DNA of 64,000 nt from Paenibacillus flagellatus. Lineage in GTDB: Bacteria; Bacillota; Bacilli; Paenibacillales; NBRC-103111. Positions 53,887 to 62,524 of this stretch are shown piece after piece; within the stretch, counting starts at the first letter, position 1, and each line of letters begins with the position of its first letter. The stretch spans positions 457,646 to 521,645 of the forward strand of contig NZ_QJVJ01000004.1 of NCBI RefSeq assembly GCF_003217775.1, written 5' to 3'. Made by a program: the position numbers and the translations under genes. Below the pieces are notes generated by a model, which saw only the letters and a program-made list of their open reading frames with translations, ran no database searches and was not told the origin of the DNA.

Positions 53887-54079
53887 TGGAACGCAACCGT
53901 CCTCGCCCGTTCCCGCCCGACAAGGAAGGGATACGCCAAAACGGCAAGAACGGGACGCCTCACGTTCGCATACCGGGCAAATACGGGTCAAAATCGGGGC
54001 TTCCGCCCCACGAGCGCGGATGAAATATTCGGACTTGCGACGTATAATGAACCTTTGAGACTAAAATCCAATACGGGAA

Positions 54080-55846
54080 GTGGTACGGTTGCAATCCCCG
54101 CGTCTATTGGCCGGCTATTTGCGCGCGAACTGGCCCATTTACGCCATGGCCGTCCTGGCCATCGCCGTGGCGAACGTCGTCCAGTCCTATTACCCGCGCG
54201 TGCTGGGCGATTTTACCGATACGCTGCAGGCGGGCGGCATCAGCCGGAAGGCGATCGTCGACGCCAGCCTGGCGCTGCTGGCGATCGGCCTCACCTTCGG
54301 CATTTTGGCCGGCCTCGGACAGTTCGTCATCATGTGGCTCGGGCGGCGGTTCGAATTCGTCACGCGACGGAAGCTGTTCGCCCATTTTACCGGACTGAGC
54401 GAGCACTACTATTCGAAGAACGGCGTCGGCCGGCTGCTGAGCTACGTCATGAACGACGTGACGTCCGTCCGGGAATCGATCTCGATGGGCGTCAACCATA
54501 CGACGAACGCCGTCATCCTGATCGTCTCGGTCATGGCGATGATGATCGCAAGCTCCATTCCGGTCCATCTCATGCTCGTCTCGATGATCCCGCTGCTCGT
54601 CATTCCTTGGGTCGTCGTCCTGTTCGGCCCCCGCATTCGGCAGCGATCGCTCAACGTGCAGGAATCGCTGGCCAAAATGACGGAAACGGCCGAGGAGCAG
54701 TTCGGCGGCATCCGCGTCACGAAGAAATTTGCCGTCGAGCCGATCATGCGGGGCCGCTTCGGCCTCACGGTCGACCGGATCGTCGACAACCAGCTGCGGC
54801 TCGTCCGGATGTCGTCGCTTTTCCAGGCGCTGCTTCCGTTTCTCGGTGGCTTGTCCTTGATCGTTGCAATCGCTTACGGCGGCTATTTGGCGATCCACGG
54901 CTCGATCACCATCGGCAGCTTCGTGTCGCTGACGCTGTACTTGCGGATGATCGTCAACCCGCTCCAGCAAATCGGCAACGTCATCAACACGATGCAGCGG
55001 TCGCGCGCCTCGCTGGAGCGGCTCAACGGCTTTCTCTCCATCGTGCCCGACATACGCGAGGACGCGGACGCGAAGACGCTCCCGCCCGGCGCTTCGGGCA
55101 TCCGTATCCGGAATTTGTCGTTCGCCTACCCGGGAAGCGATCAGGAAGCGCTGCGCAACATCGATTTGACCGTGGAGCCGGGCAAGACGCTCGGCATCAT
55201 CGGCAAAACCGGAAGCGGCAAGACGACGCTCGTCAAGCTGCTGCTCCGCGTCTACGATCCCCCGGCCGGCACGATCCGCATCGGGGACGACGACGTTCGC
55301 GCCCTCACGCTCGAAAGCTTGCGGAAGCATATCGCCTACGTGCCGCAGGACGGGTTTCTGTTCAGCACGACGATCCGCGACAATATCGCGTTCTCCGACC
55401 GGGGCGCGGAGGAGGATCGGGTGCACGAGGCCGCCAAGCGGGCGCAAATATACGATAACGTCCTGGACTTCCCCGACGGGTTCGCGACGAAGCTCGGGGA
55501 ACGCGGCATTACGCTTTCCGGCGGACAGCGGCAGCGCACGAGCCTCGCCCGCGGCTTCCTGAAGGACGCCCCGATTCTCGTGCTGGACGACAGCGTCAGC
55601 GCCGTCGACGCGGTGACCGAGACGAACGTCATCGGCAAGCTGCGCGAGCAGCGGCGCGGCAGGACGACGATCATCATCGCCCATCGGATCAGCGCGCTCA
55701 AGCATGCGGACGAAATCGTCGTGCTGGACAAAGGAACGATCGTGCAGAAGGGCACCCACGAGCAGCTGATGGCGCAGGAAGGACTGTACGCCTCGTTATA
55801 TGCCATCCAGGAGGAGGGGACGCGATATGCCGAAGGGAAAAGCTGA
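54080..55846 (+). CDS. ABC exporter subunit with degenerate ATPase site (heterodimer partner A)
   Basis: 588 residues: six membrane segments (about 1-300) and an ATPase domain with Walker A GKTGSGKTT, signature LSGGQRQRTSLAR and Walker B LVLDDSVSAVD. The residue after the Walker B Asp is Asp instead of the catalytic Glu. Such a subunit forms a heterodimer with a complete partner, as in BmrCD, LmrCD or TM287/288. The start is GTG at 54080 (TTG at 54089 also possible). It overlaps the next gene by 20 bases. Multidrug or lipid exporter; substrate open. Confidence 0.88.
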   Translation: MVRLQSPRLLAGYLRANWPIYAMAVLAIAVANVVQSYYPRVLGDFTDTLQAGGISRKAIVDASLALLAIGLTFGILAGLGQFVIMWLGRRFEFVTRRKLFAHFTGLSEHYYSKNGVGRLLSYVMNDVTSVRESISMGVNHTTNAVILIVSVMAMMIASSIPVHLMLVSMIPLLVIPWVVVLFGPRIRQRSLNVQESLAKMTETAEEQFGGIRVTKKFAVEPIMRGRFGLTVDRIVDNQLRLVRMSSLFQALLPFLGGLSLIVAIAYGGYLAIHGSITIGSFVSLTLYLRMIVNPLQQIGNVINTMQRSRASLERLNGFLSIVPDIREDADAKTLPPGASGIRIRNLSFAYPGSDQEALRNIDLTVEPGKTLGIIGKTGSGKTTLVKLLLRVYDPPAGTIRIGDDDVRALTLESLRKHIAYVPQDGFLFSTTIRDNIAFSDRGAEEDRVHEAAKRAQIYDNVLDFPDGFATKLGERGITLSGGQRQRTSLARGFLKDAPILVLDDSVSAVDAVTETNVIGKLREQRRGRTTIIIAHRISALKHADEIVVLDKGTIVQKGTHEQLMAQEGLYASLYAIQEEGTRYAEGKS

Positions 55847-57644
55847 GACGGCCGCCTCGCCGGCCGGCGCCGTCGGCAAGGAAGACCGGCGAGCCGCGTT
55901 CCGGACGATGCTCGCGTATGCGAAGCCGTACCGGCTCCGCTTCGCGCTCATTTTCCTGTGCACGCTGCTGGCGATCGCCGCCGACCTGCTCCAGCCGTAT
56001 TTGGTCAAAATCGCGATCGACGACAACCTGATGGACGGCCGGAACGATTACGGCATGCTGCTTATCATCAGTATCGTTTACTTGGTTTTCGTCGTCGTCA
56101 GCCTGCTGTTCACATATTTGCAGAACAACATGCTCCAGTACGTCGGACAGCATATCGTGGCGACGATCCGCAAAGATTTGTTCGGCCATATTTCGAAGCT
56201 GTCGATGTCGTTTTTCGACCGGTTTCCGAACGGCAGCCTCGTCACCCACGTCTCGAGCGACACGGAGACGCTGAACCAGTTTTTTACGCAAGTGTTTTTG
56301 AGCTTGATGCGAGACGGAATGACGCTGCTGTTCATCATCGCGCTCATGTTCCATCTCGATCCGGAGCTGGCCGGCTACAGCATGATTTTGCTGCCGATCA
56401 TCGCGGGCATCGCCATCGGCTTCCGGTCGTACATGCGCAGCATATACCATAACGCCCGAACGCAGCTGTCCCGGCTCATCGCCTTTACGGCGGAAAATTT
56501 GGCCGGCATGAACCTCATTCAGGCGTTCCATCAACAGAACGAGCAGCAGCAGTCGTTCGACGACCAGAACAAACGGTTTTTGCGCGCCAATTTGCGCGAG
56601 GTGCGGACGAACGTGCTGTTCAACCGGTCGTTCGACATTTTGGGCAACGTTTCCGTCGCGTTTATCGTCTGGATCGGCGGGATGGCCGTATTCGAGCGGA
56701 CGATGGAGTTCGGCGTGCTGTACGCGTTCATTACGTACATCCGGCAGTTTTTCCAGCCGATCAACTCGATCACGCAGCAGTGGAATACGCTCCAGTCGGC
56801 GACCGTGTCGATGGACCGGCTGTGGCGGCTGTTCTCCACCGAGCCGGCGGTTCGCGATCCGGACCGGCCGAGGACGGTCGACCCTACGTCCGTGCAGGGA
56901 CGGATCGATTACGACAACGTCCATTTCCATTATCAAGAAGGGGTCCCGATCTTGTCCGGGCTCGATCTGCACATCCGTCCGGGCGAAATGATCGGCATCG
57001 TCGGCGCGACGGGAGCCGGGAAAAGCTCGCTCATGAGCTTGCTGTGCCGGTTTTACGACGTGCAGCAGGGCAGCGTGCGCATCGACGGCGTCGATATCCG
57101 GGAGCTGCCGCAATCGTCGCTCCATCGGATCGTCGGGCTCGTGCAGCAGGAGCCGTTTCTGTATTCCGGCTCCATCGTCGACAACGTGCGGCTGTTCGAC
57201 GAGTCGATCTCGCGCGACGAGGTGATTCGGGCGTGCCGGTTCGTCGGCGCCGACGAGCTGATCACGCGGCTGAAGGACGGATACGACACGATGCTGTCGG
57301 AGCGCGGCAGCGGCCTGTCCGCCGGCGAGCGGCAGCTGATCTCGTTCGCTCGCATCGTCGTATTCAAGCCGCGCATCCTCATCCTCGACGAAGCGACGGC
57401 GAACCTCGACTCGCACACGGAGCAGCTCGTCCAATCGGCGCTGCACGTCGTCTCGCAAGGGCGGACGACGCTCGTCATCGCCCACCGCCTGTCGACGATC
57501 ATGCAGGCCGACCGCATCATCGTCATGAAGCAAGGGCGGATCGTCGAGCAGGGAACGCACCGGGAGCTGCTCGACCGGCAAGGCTATTACGAGCAGCTGT
57601 ACCGCCACTCGCAAGGAACGCAGCAGCCGGTCGGCCGCCGGTAA
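55827..57644 (+). CDS. ABC exporter subunit with intact ATPase site (heterodimer partner B)
   Basis: 605 residues, six membrane segments then an ATPase domain. Walker A GATGAGKSS, signature LSAGERQLISFARI and Walker B LILDEATANLD with the catalytic Glu. Its signature (LSAGE) is slightly unusual. The intact catalytic Glu complements the Asp of the partner gene. The ATG at 55827 has AGGAGGAGGGG upstream, inside the end of the partner gene, so the two are translationally coupled. A hairpin follows at 57661-57695. Confidence 0.9.
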   Translation: MPKGKAETAASPAGAVGKEDRRAAFRTMLAYAKPYRLRFALIFLCTLLAIAADLLQPYLVKIAIDDNLMDGRNDYGMLLIISIVYLVFVVVSLLFTYLQNNMLQYVGQHIVATIRKDLFGHISKLSMSFFDRFPNGSLVTHVSSDTETLNQFFTQVFLSLMRDGMTLLFIIALMFHLDPELAGYSMILLPIIAGIAIGFRSYMRSIYHNARTQLSRLIAFTAENLAGMNLIQAFHQQNEQQQSFDDQNKRFLRANLREVRTNVLFNRSFDILGNVSVAFIVWIGGMAVFERTMEFGVLYAFITYIRQFFQPINSITQQWNTLQSATVSMDRLWRLFSTEPAVRDPDRPRTVDPTSVQGRIDYDNVHFHYQEGVPILSGLDLHIRPGEMIGIVGATGAGKSSLMSLLCRFYDVQQGSVRIDGVDIRELPQSSLHRIVGLVQQEPFLYSGSIVDNVRLFDESISRDEVIRACRFVGADELITRLKDGYDTMLSERGSGLSAGERQLISFARIVVFKPRILILDEATANLDSHTEQLVQSALHVVSQGRTTLVIAHRLSTIMQADRIIVMKQGRIVEQGTHRELLDRQGYYEQLYRHSQGTQQPVGRR

Positions 57645-57660
57645 CCGGCGTCGACAAGCG

Positions 57661-57695
57661 AACAGCCCTTTCCGGATTCGCCGGAAAGGGCTGTT
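57661..57695 (+). terminator. Hairpin terminator of the exporter operon
   Basis: AACAGCCCTTTCCGG-ATTCG-CCGGAAAGGGCTGTT, a perfect 15-bp stem shortly after the exporter stop. The T run is short, so it may act partly as a stabilising hairpin. Confidence 0.6.
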
Positions 57696-57757
57696 CATCG
57701 TTCGGCGGGCGATGCGGAGCGCCGCTTGGTCCGCCCGGGGCGGCGGGAGGGCGAACC

Positions 57758-57831
57758 AACGTACGCATGTACGTCTACGTTATTGCCCGCTTTCCCCGAC
57801 CTTCGGTGCAAATCGTGTACGAATGTACCTT
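57758..57831. repeat. Isolated copies of the AACGTAC-type palindrome
   Basis: AACGTAC-GCAT-GTACGTC (57758-57775) and a degenerate GTGTAC-GAAT-GTACCTT (57815-57830) about 55 bases later. These are the same palindrome type as in the 19455-19680 repeat and lie in the short gap between the exporter operon and the GNAT gene. Confidence 0.6.
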
Positions 57832-57921
57832 ACTCCGCGGCCGCGCTTCAAGGCCGCTGCGGCCCCGCAATCGGACCGTTCGTCCGCTCCCCGAGACGGG
57901 GCAAGCGCGCCGAGCGCCGCC

Positions 57922-58479
57922 TTAGACGGGCTTCACCATGCGGACGAACCGCTTCCCGCTTACTTGCAGGACTCCATCCTCCCGGTAGCCCATGTTGCCG
58001 TACAACCCGATCGCCCTTTCGTTGTCCGGCTCGACGATCAGCGATACGCGGGCGAACCCGCTCTCCGCCGCCTTTCGCTCGAACGCCCCCATGAGCGACT
58101 TGGCGATGCCTTGTCCTTGGAACGGCTCGGCCACCGCCAAGCTGTCCAAATAATACTCGTTCGGCTGCGGCTCTTTCGCGATCGTGTAGCCGGTCCGGCC
58201 CGTCTCGCGCTCGATCCGTTCGACGAACGGCCGGTCCAGCCGATCGGCCGAGCCGCCGTCGTAGGCGAGCGCCATGCCGGCGACCCGACCGTCGCGTTCC
58301 TCCACGATGACGTTCTCGTAGCTGATCCGGTTCCCCCTCACCCGATAAAACGACGTCAAAATACGGTTCGCTTCCGCATCGTCGTCCGTTCCGGCGAGCG
58401 AATGCGCGATCGTCCCGATGGCGCTCCAAATCAGCGGCATAACTTGCTCGGCGTCTTCCGGCCTGGCGTTTCGAATCAT
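57922..58479 (-). CDS. GNAT family N-acetyltransferase
   Basis: 185 residues. The acetyl-CoA site has YYLDSLAVAEPFQGQGIAKSLMGAFERKA (Q-x-x-G-x-A motif), then VSLIVEPDNERAIGLYGNMGY. Acceptor unknown. The ATG at 58479 has GAGGAGGGGC upstream. Co-oriented with and downstream of the VOC-DinB gene. Confidence 0.88.
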   Translation of the reverse strand: MIRNARPEDAEQVMPLIWSAIGTIAHSLAGTDDDAEANRILTSFYRVRGNRISYENVIVEERDGRVAGMALAYDGGSADRLDRPFVERIERETGRTGYTIAKEPQPNEYYLDSLAVAEPFQGQGIAKSLMGAFERKAAESGFARVSLIVEPDNERAIGLYGNMGYREDGVLQVSGKRFVRMVKPV

Positions 58480-58546
58480 GATGCCCCTCCTCGTTTCCTT
58501 AATCGCTTGCACCTCCGGCATGGACCGCCGCGTGCCGCCACTCCGC

Positions 58547-59455
58547 TTACCGACCGTGAAGCCGCCGGATTTCGCGGATGCGGCGAATATGCGTGTTGGC
58601 GTGGCCGGCCATCGCCTTCAGAAGCCGCGCCGCCGTCTCCACGCGGCCGCCCGACGAGACGACGCTCCGCGCGAGGGCGCCGGGAATGTGCCGGCACACG
58701 CACAGCGTATGGTCGCGCAGCGCGCGGAACAGGGCGACCTCGGCCGCGATCGGCCGTTCCGAGTAGCACATCCCTTCCGCCCACGCGTCCTGCGTGAAGC
58801 GGCTTGCCGTATAGGCTCGCCCGGGCTCGTCGGAGGCGAGGGCGAACTTCAGCTTGTGCATCGTCGCCAGCTCCAAATCGACCGTATGCAGCACCTGCTG
58901 GCGGATGCTCCACTTACCCGGCGCGAGCGACCAGTCGAGCGCCGCGTCGTCGAGCCCGGCCAGCGACCGCTCCAGCGCGTCGGGACCGGCGGCGAAGAGC
59001 GCGACGATCGTGTCGTCGCTTGCGTCCAGCTCCTGCCAATACGCGGCGCGGTACCCTTCCGGCGTCCCGATCGTCAAAGTCCGCCAGCAAGACGGCTCCG
59101 TCTCGTCCGCTACCGGCGCGCCGGCCGCTTCCGCCCTGCGCCTAAGCTCGTCCAAGCCATCCGGACCGTCCGGCACCGGAACGTAAAACCGTTCGCCCGG
59201 CTTCGGGCGACTCGTCGCCCCTCCCTCGAAGCCCGCCCCCTCGTTCCCCGCTTCGACCAGCAGCGCGAACCCGCCCCCGGGCACGCGCAAAACGGCCTGC
59301 CGCTCGGATTCGTCCCCGGCCGAGCCGCTCCAACCCAGCACGTCCTCGTACCAACGGCGGGCCGCCGACAATCCGCGAACGTCCAGCAGCAGCGCCGGCC
59401 TTTCAACCGCCTCCTCAACCTTGCCGCCTTCGCGATCGCGTTCGTTCCGCTTCAT
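58547..59455 (-). CDS. VOC domain fused to a DinB-like four-helix domain
   Basis: 302 residues from an ATG that has GAGGGG 7 bases upstream. Residues 1-145 are a vicinal oxygen chelate (glyoxalase/bleomycin-type) domain: LLDVRGLSAARRWYEDVLGW and GERFYVPV. The rest is a DinB-like bundle: WSIRQQVLHTVDLELATMHKLKF with a His for metal near residue 200, and AMAGHANTHIRRIREI with the C-terminal metal His. Both domains bind metals in relatives; the combined role is unknown. Confidence 0.78.
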   Translation of the reverse strand: MKRNERDREGGKVEEAVERPALLLDVRGLSAARRWYEDVLGWSGSAGDESERQAVLRVPGGGFALLVEAGNEGAGFEGGATSRPKPGERFYVPVPDGPDGLDELRRRAEAAGAPVADETEPSCWRTLTIGTPEGYRAAYWQELDASDDTIVALFAAGPDALERSLAGLDDAALDWSLAPGKWSIRQQVLHTVDLELATMHKLKFALASDEPGRAYTASRFTQDAWAEGMCYSERPIAAEVALFRALRDHTLCVCRHIPGALARSVVSSGGRVETAARLLKAMAGHANTHIRRIREIRRLHGR

Positions 59456-59530
59456 CCTCATTCCCCTCTCGTCGCTTACTCCCGATAGGGACAGTATATA
59501 GGGAATGCGCCTCCGTTTCAAAACGACGGC

Positions 59531-59571
59531 AAACAACCCCCGTTCCCGCTACCGGGGTCCGGAGGTTGTTT
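59531..59571 (-). terminator. Hairpin terminator after tsuA
   Basis: AAACAACC...GGTTGTTT with further pairing inside, just after the tsuA stop and just before the VOC-DinB gene region; may act in both directions. Confidence 0.65.
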
Positions 59572-59599
59572 CGCTTTCATCGTATGGTCCGAGCCTGCC

Positions 59600-60721
59600 T
59601 TATGCGCCGAACGAATCGTCGCCGCGACGGAACAGCAGCAGCGGCATCTTGAACACGAACGCCACGACGACGAAAATGCCGATGATCATGCCGACGATGA
59701 CGAGCACGCTGCTGATCGACAAGCCGCCGATACCCGTTATGACGTTGGCGATGTTGCAGCCCGGCGCGATCCGCGACGACACGCCCATGAGCAGCCCGCC
59801 CAGAACGGCGTACGGCAGCCGCGACCGGCGCGGGAACCGCAGCTTGAAGCTGCCGCTGAGCAGGGCGGCGGTCAGCGAGCCGACGACGAGGAACAGGACG
59901 AGCGTCTCCTCGGGGCCGAGCCCCACCTTCGGAAAATCGGCGAACAGCGAGTTCAGATACGTATTGCCGAATACGAAATCGTCGCCGAACAGCTGTGCGG
60001 CCGCCACCGCCCCGATCCGGGTCTCCGGACCGGTAATGCTCACGTTCGACATTACCGCGAACTGTACCGTGGCGACGATCCCGATCAGCGCCGCGACGAG
60101 ACGGATGTCCCAGTGCGACTGCTTGAACGGGTTCCCCTCCCAGTCGGTCAGCGCGCTCTTGAAGCCTTGCGCGAAGCCGCGAAAGCCGAATCGGAGCACG
60201 GCGATTGCCGCCATGACGACCACGATCGCCACCGGGATGACGTATACCGGCAGCGGCAGGCTGTACAGCGTGTATCCGCCGTCCAGAACCGTCAGCGGTT
60301 CGATCGCGTCGCGCGCCCAAGGGTCGTAGACGAGCGCGAACAGCAAATTGCCGGCGATCGAGAACAGCAGCACGATCCAGAACTGCACATAGCCCATCCC
60401 GCACCGGTACAGCGTTCCGGATCCGCAGCCGCCGGCAATCGTCATGCCGATGCCGAACAGGACGCCGCCGAGCAAGTTCGCCCCGCCGAACGGGACGGTC
60501 CATACGTCCGCCGCGGATCGGACGCCGCTCGTCAGCACGAGCGCCCAGCCGAGCAGCGAGACGGCGATCAGCACGAGGACGCCGTTCAAAATGCGCGTAT
60601 CCTTCACGCTGATCCAGTCCCGAACGGACGCCACGAAACAAAAATCCGCCTTTTGCAGCAAGAACCCGTACGCGAAGCCGAAAACGGCGGCCAACAAAAA
60701 GACGTCCCACGTATATGCCAT
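59600..60721 (-). CDS. tsuA: Thiosulfate importer TsuA (YeeE/YedE family)
   Basis: 373 residues with about nine to eleven membrane segments. The YeeE/YedE Cys motifs are present: QKADFCFVA, AGGCGSGTLYRCG and APGCNIANV, whose cysteines line the thiosulfate path in TsuA. It lies 41 bases downstream of a TusA/TsuB gene and is the last gene of a four-gene minus-strand sulfur operon. Cytoplasmic membrane. Confidence 0.88.
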   Translation of the reverse strand: MAYTWDVFLLAAVFGFAYGFLLQKADFCFVASVRDWISVKDTRILNGVLVLIAVSLLGWALVLTSGVRSAADVWTVPFGGANLLGGVLFGIGMTIAGGCGSGTLYRCGMGYVQFWIVLLFSIAGNLLFALVYDPWARDAIEPLTVLDGGYTLYSLPLPVYVIPVAIVVVMAAIAVLRFGFRGFAQGFKSALTDWEGNPFKQSHWDIRLVAALIGIVATVQFAVMSNVSITGPETRIGAVAAAQLFGDDFVFGNTYLNSLFADFPKVGLGPEETLVLFLVVGSLTAALLSGSFKLRFPRRSRLPYAVLGGLLMGVSSRIAPGCNIANVITGIGGLSISSVLVIVGMIIGIFVVVAFVFKMPLLLFRRGDDSFGA

Positions 60722-60762
60722 CGAAGCTTACCATCCTTACTTCTATGCGTGATGTGCGCGAA

Positions 60763-61023
60763 TCAAGTTTTTTTCACGAAAATGTGGTACTGGCCGCCCT
60801 TCTTGGCGACGCCCAAAAATTCGCCGATCTTGTTCATCTTCACGGCCGCCGGAATCGTCTTCGTGGCGATGCTGTGATCGGTCACCTCCACGACGATGTC
60901 GCCCGGCTTCGCCTTCTTCAACCCGTCCAGCGCCAAATTCAGCGTATGCGGGCACACTTCGCCGACGGCGTCGACGACGATGTCCGGCTTCAATTCCAGC
61001 AGTTGTTGTTCGCTCAAGCTCAT
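60763..61023 (-). CDS. tsuB: TusA/TsuB family sulfur carrier
   Basis: 86 residues with the TusA motif VDAVGEVCPHTLNLALDGL (Cys near residue 24), which carries a persulfide. In Bacillota the TsuA-linked copy is TsuB and hands sulfur from TsuA to cytoplasmic acceptors. The ATG at 61023 has GGGGGAGG about 7 bases upstream. Operon: lies between rhodanese (upstream) and TsuA (downstream). Confidence 0.9.
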   Translation of the reverse strand: MSLSEQQLLELKPDIVVDAVGEVCPHTLNLALDGLKKAKPGDIVVEVTDHSIATKTIPAAVKMNKIGEFLGVAKKGGQYHIFVKKT

Positions 61024-61042
61024 GCGGAAATCCTCCCCCAAG

Positions 61043-61417
61043 TTAGCGTTCCAATCCGTAATGTTCGATCGGTCCGGCCGGTCCGGCCTCCGTCTCGAAG
61101 CCTTCCCCCGTCCAGTCCAGCATGCCGCCGCCGAAGTTATGGACGCGGTCGAAGCCGTTGTTTTTGAAATATTTCGCGACCTCCAGGCTGCGCCGGCCGC
61201 TCCGGCAGACGAATACGTACTCCCGGGACGGGTCGAGCTTCTCCGTCCAGTCGATGATGTCCCCCATCGGAATGAGCGGGAGGCCGCGAATGTGCGCCTC
61301 CTCGTACTCCTCCGGCTCCCGGACGTCGATGACGATCGCCGTTCGGCCGGGATCGTCCAGAAGCCGCTTCAGCTCCCGGGCGTCCAAATGCGGGACGTCT
61401 TCCACATCATGTGCCAT
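61043..61417 (-). CDS. Single-domain rhodanese (thiosulfate sulfurtransferase)
   Basis: 124 residues. Active-site loop FVCRSGRRSLEVA with Cys near residue 70; IVIDVREPEEYEEAHIRGLP is the classic rhodanese start. No signal peptide, so cytoplasmic. It sits just upstream of TusA/TsuB and likely transfers sulfane sulfur to it. The ATG at 61417 has GGAAGGAGAG upstream. Confidence 0.92.
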   Translation of the reverse strand: MAHDVEDVPHLDARELKRLLDDPGRTAIVIDVREPEEYEEAHIRGLPLIPMGDIIDWTEKLDPSREYVFVCRSGRRSLEVAKYFKNNGFDRVHNFGGGMLDWTGEGFETEAGPAGPIEHYGLER

Positions 61418-61439
61418 TTCCGTCTCTCCTTCCGCCGTA

Positions 61440-62402
61440 TCAGGACTTCACGACCGGCGTATCGTCCGCGTTGCCCCATTCCGCCCACGAGCCTTCGTAC
61501 GGACGGATGTCCTTGAAGCCGAGCAGCCGCAGCGTGAAGTACGAATGCGCCCCGCGAATATTCGTCTGGCAGTACGGGATGATCGTCTTCTCCTTGTCCG
61601 TGACGCCGGCATCCGTATACAATTTGTTCAGCTCCGCAAACGATTTGAATTTCGGCACCCCGTCCGCCGGATTTTGGTCGATCGCCTCGCTCCACTCCTT
61701 ATGGATCGCGCCTTGAAGATGGCCGCCTTTCTTGTTCCCGCGCAGATCCTCCCCGCTGAACTCCTTCGCCGAGCGGGTATCGAGCAGCGTGCACTGCTGC
61801 AGGTTCGCGTTCAGCAGCTGGTCCTTCGTCGTGATGAGCTTGTCGTTCGGTACGGCGGTGAAATTGCCTTTTGCGGGCGTCGGCGTCTCGGTCGACTGTT
61901 CCTTGCCGGCCGACGTCCAAGCCAAGTATCCGCCATTCAGCACCTTCACCTTATCTTTCAACCCGTAATACTCCAGTCCGTAAAATAGTCGGGTCGCACC
62001 GTTACCCGCCCCTTCGTCGTAAACGACGACGGTCGTATCGTTGTTGACGCCCGCCTTCTGGAACAGCTCCGTAAACGCCTCCTTTCCGATGATCGCGTTG
62101 TTTTTCCCGTCCTTCAGAAGCCCGGAGTTGATCGAGATCGCGCCCGGAATGTGACCTTGCTCATACCCTTTGGAACGGGCGTCGATAATTTTCACGTTCG
62201 GGTCTTTGGCGTGCTCCTCGACCCATTTCACGTCGGCCAGCAATTGAGCGTTCGGATACGTCTCCGGCGTTTTCGTCTGCTGCGCCGTCTGTCCGCCCCC
62301 GCCCCCCGACGCGTTCGTCGGACCGCTCTCCGGCTTGCTGCCGCAAGCGGCGGCGACCCCCGCCAATACGAGTAAAGAAATGAGAACCAGCTTGCTTTTC
62401 AT
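61440..62402 (-). CDS. Tandem-rhodanese sulfurtransferase lipoprotein
   Basis: 320 residues. Lipoprotein signal (VLAGVAAACGS), then two rhodanese domains. The first (KIIDARSKGYEQGHIPGAI) lacks the catalytic Cys: its loop is VYDEGAGNGATR. The second (TLLDTRSAKEFSG) has PYCQTNIRGAHSYF with the active Cys near residue 282. The layout is that of 3-mercaptopyruvate or thiosulfate sulfurtransferases, here anchored outside the membrane. First gene of the sulfur operon: lipoprotein, rhodanese, TusA, TsuA. A minus-strand promoter region lies at 62450-62490. Confidence 0.9.
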   Translation of the reverse strand: MKSKLVLISLLVLAGVAAACGSKPESGPTNASGGGGGQTAQQTKTPETYPNAQLLADVKWVEEHAKDPNVKIIDARSKGYEQGHIPGAISINSGLLKDGKNNAIIGKEAFTELFQKAGVNNDTTVVVYDEGAGNGATRLFYGLEYYGLKDKVKVLNGGYLAWTSAGKEQSTETPTPAKGNFTAVPNDKLITTKDQLLNANLQQCTLLDTRSAKEFSGEDLRGNKKGGHLQGAIHKEWSEAIDQNPADGVPKFKSFAELNKLYTDAGVTDKEKTIIPYCQTNIRGAHSYFTLRLLGFKDIRPYEGSWAEWGNADDTPVVKS

Positions 62403-62434
62403 CTGTCCGTTCGCTCCCTCCGTCACAATCGCTT

Positions 62435-62490
62435 CTTGCCTTTTTCCTGTTTTCTCCTGTATAATACACCTATTCCGATTGTTATACAAG
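62435..62490. promoter_or_regulatory. Divergent promoter region of the sulfur operon and the propeller lipoprotein
   Basis: Plus strand: TTGCCT (62435-62440), 18 bases, TATAAT (62459-62464). Minus strand: TTGTAT about 17 bases before TATTAT in the same region. Both are modest matches, but this is the only A/T-rich stretch between the two divergent genes. Confidence 0.5.
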
Positions 62491-62524
62491 GATTTATTTT
62501 GCAGCAGGGTTGGGAGAGTTTGCT

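Larger units (their letters stand above)
53689..54079. other. 391-base intergenic region with two terminators and a -10 box
   Basis: No gene supported. It holds the terminator of the SsuA-like gene (53701-53726), a second, perfect terminator (53852-53886), and a TATAAT at 54043-54048 that is the likely -10 of the exporter operon. Whether a short RNA is made between the two terminators is unclear; I see no promoter there. Confidence 0.6.
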
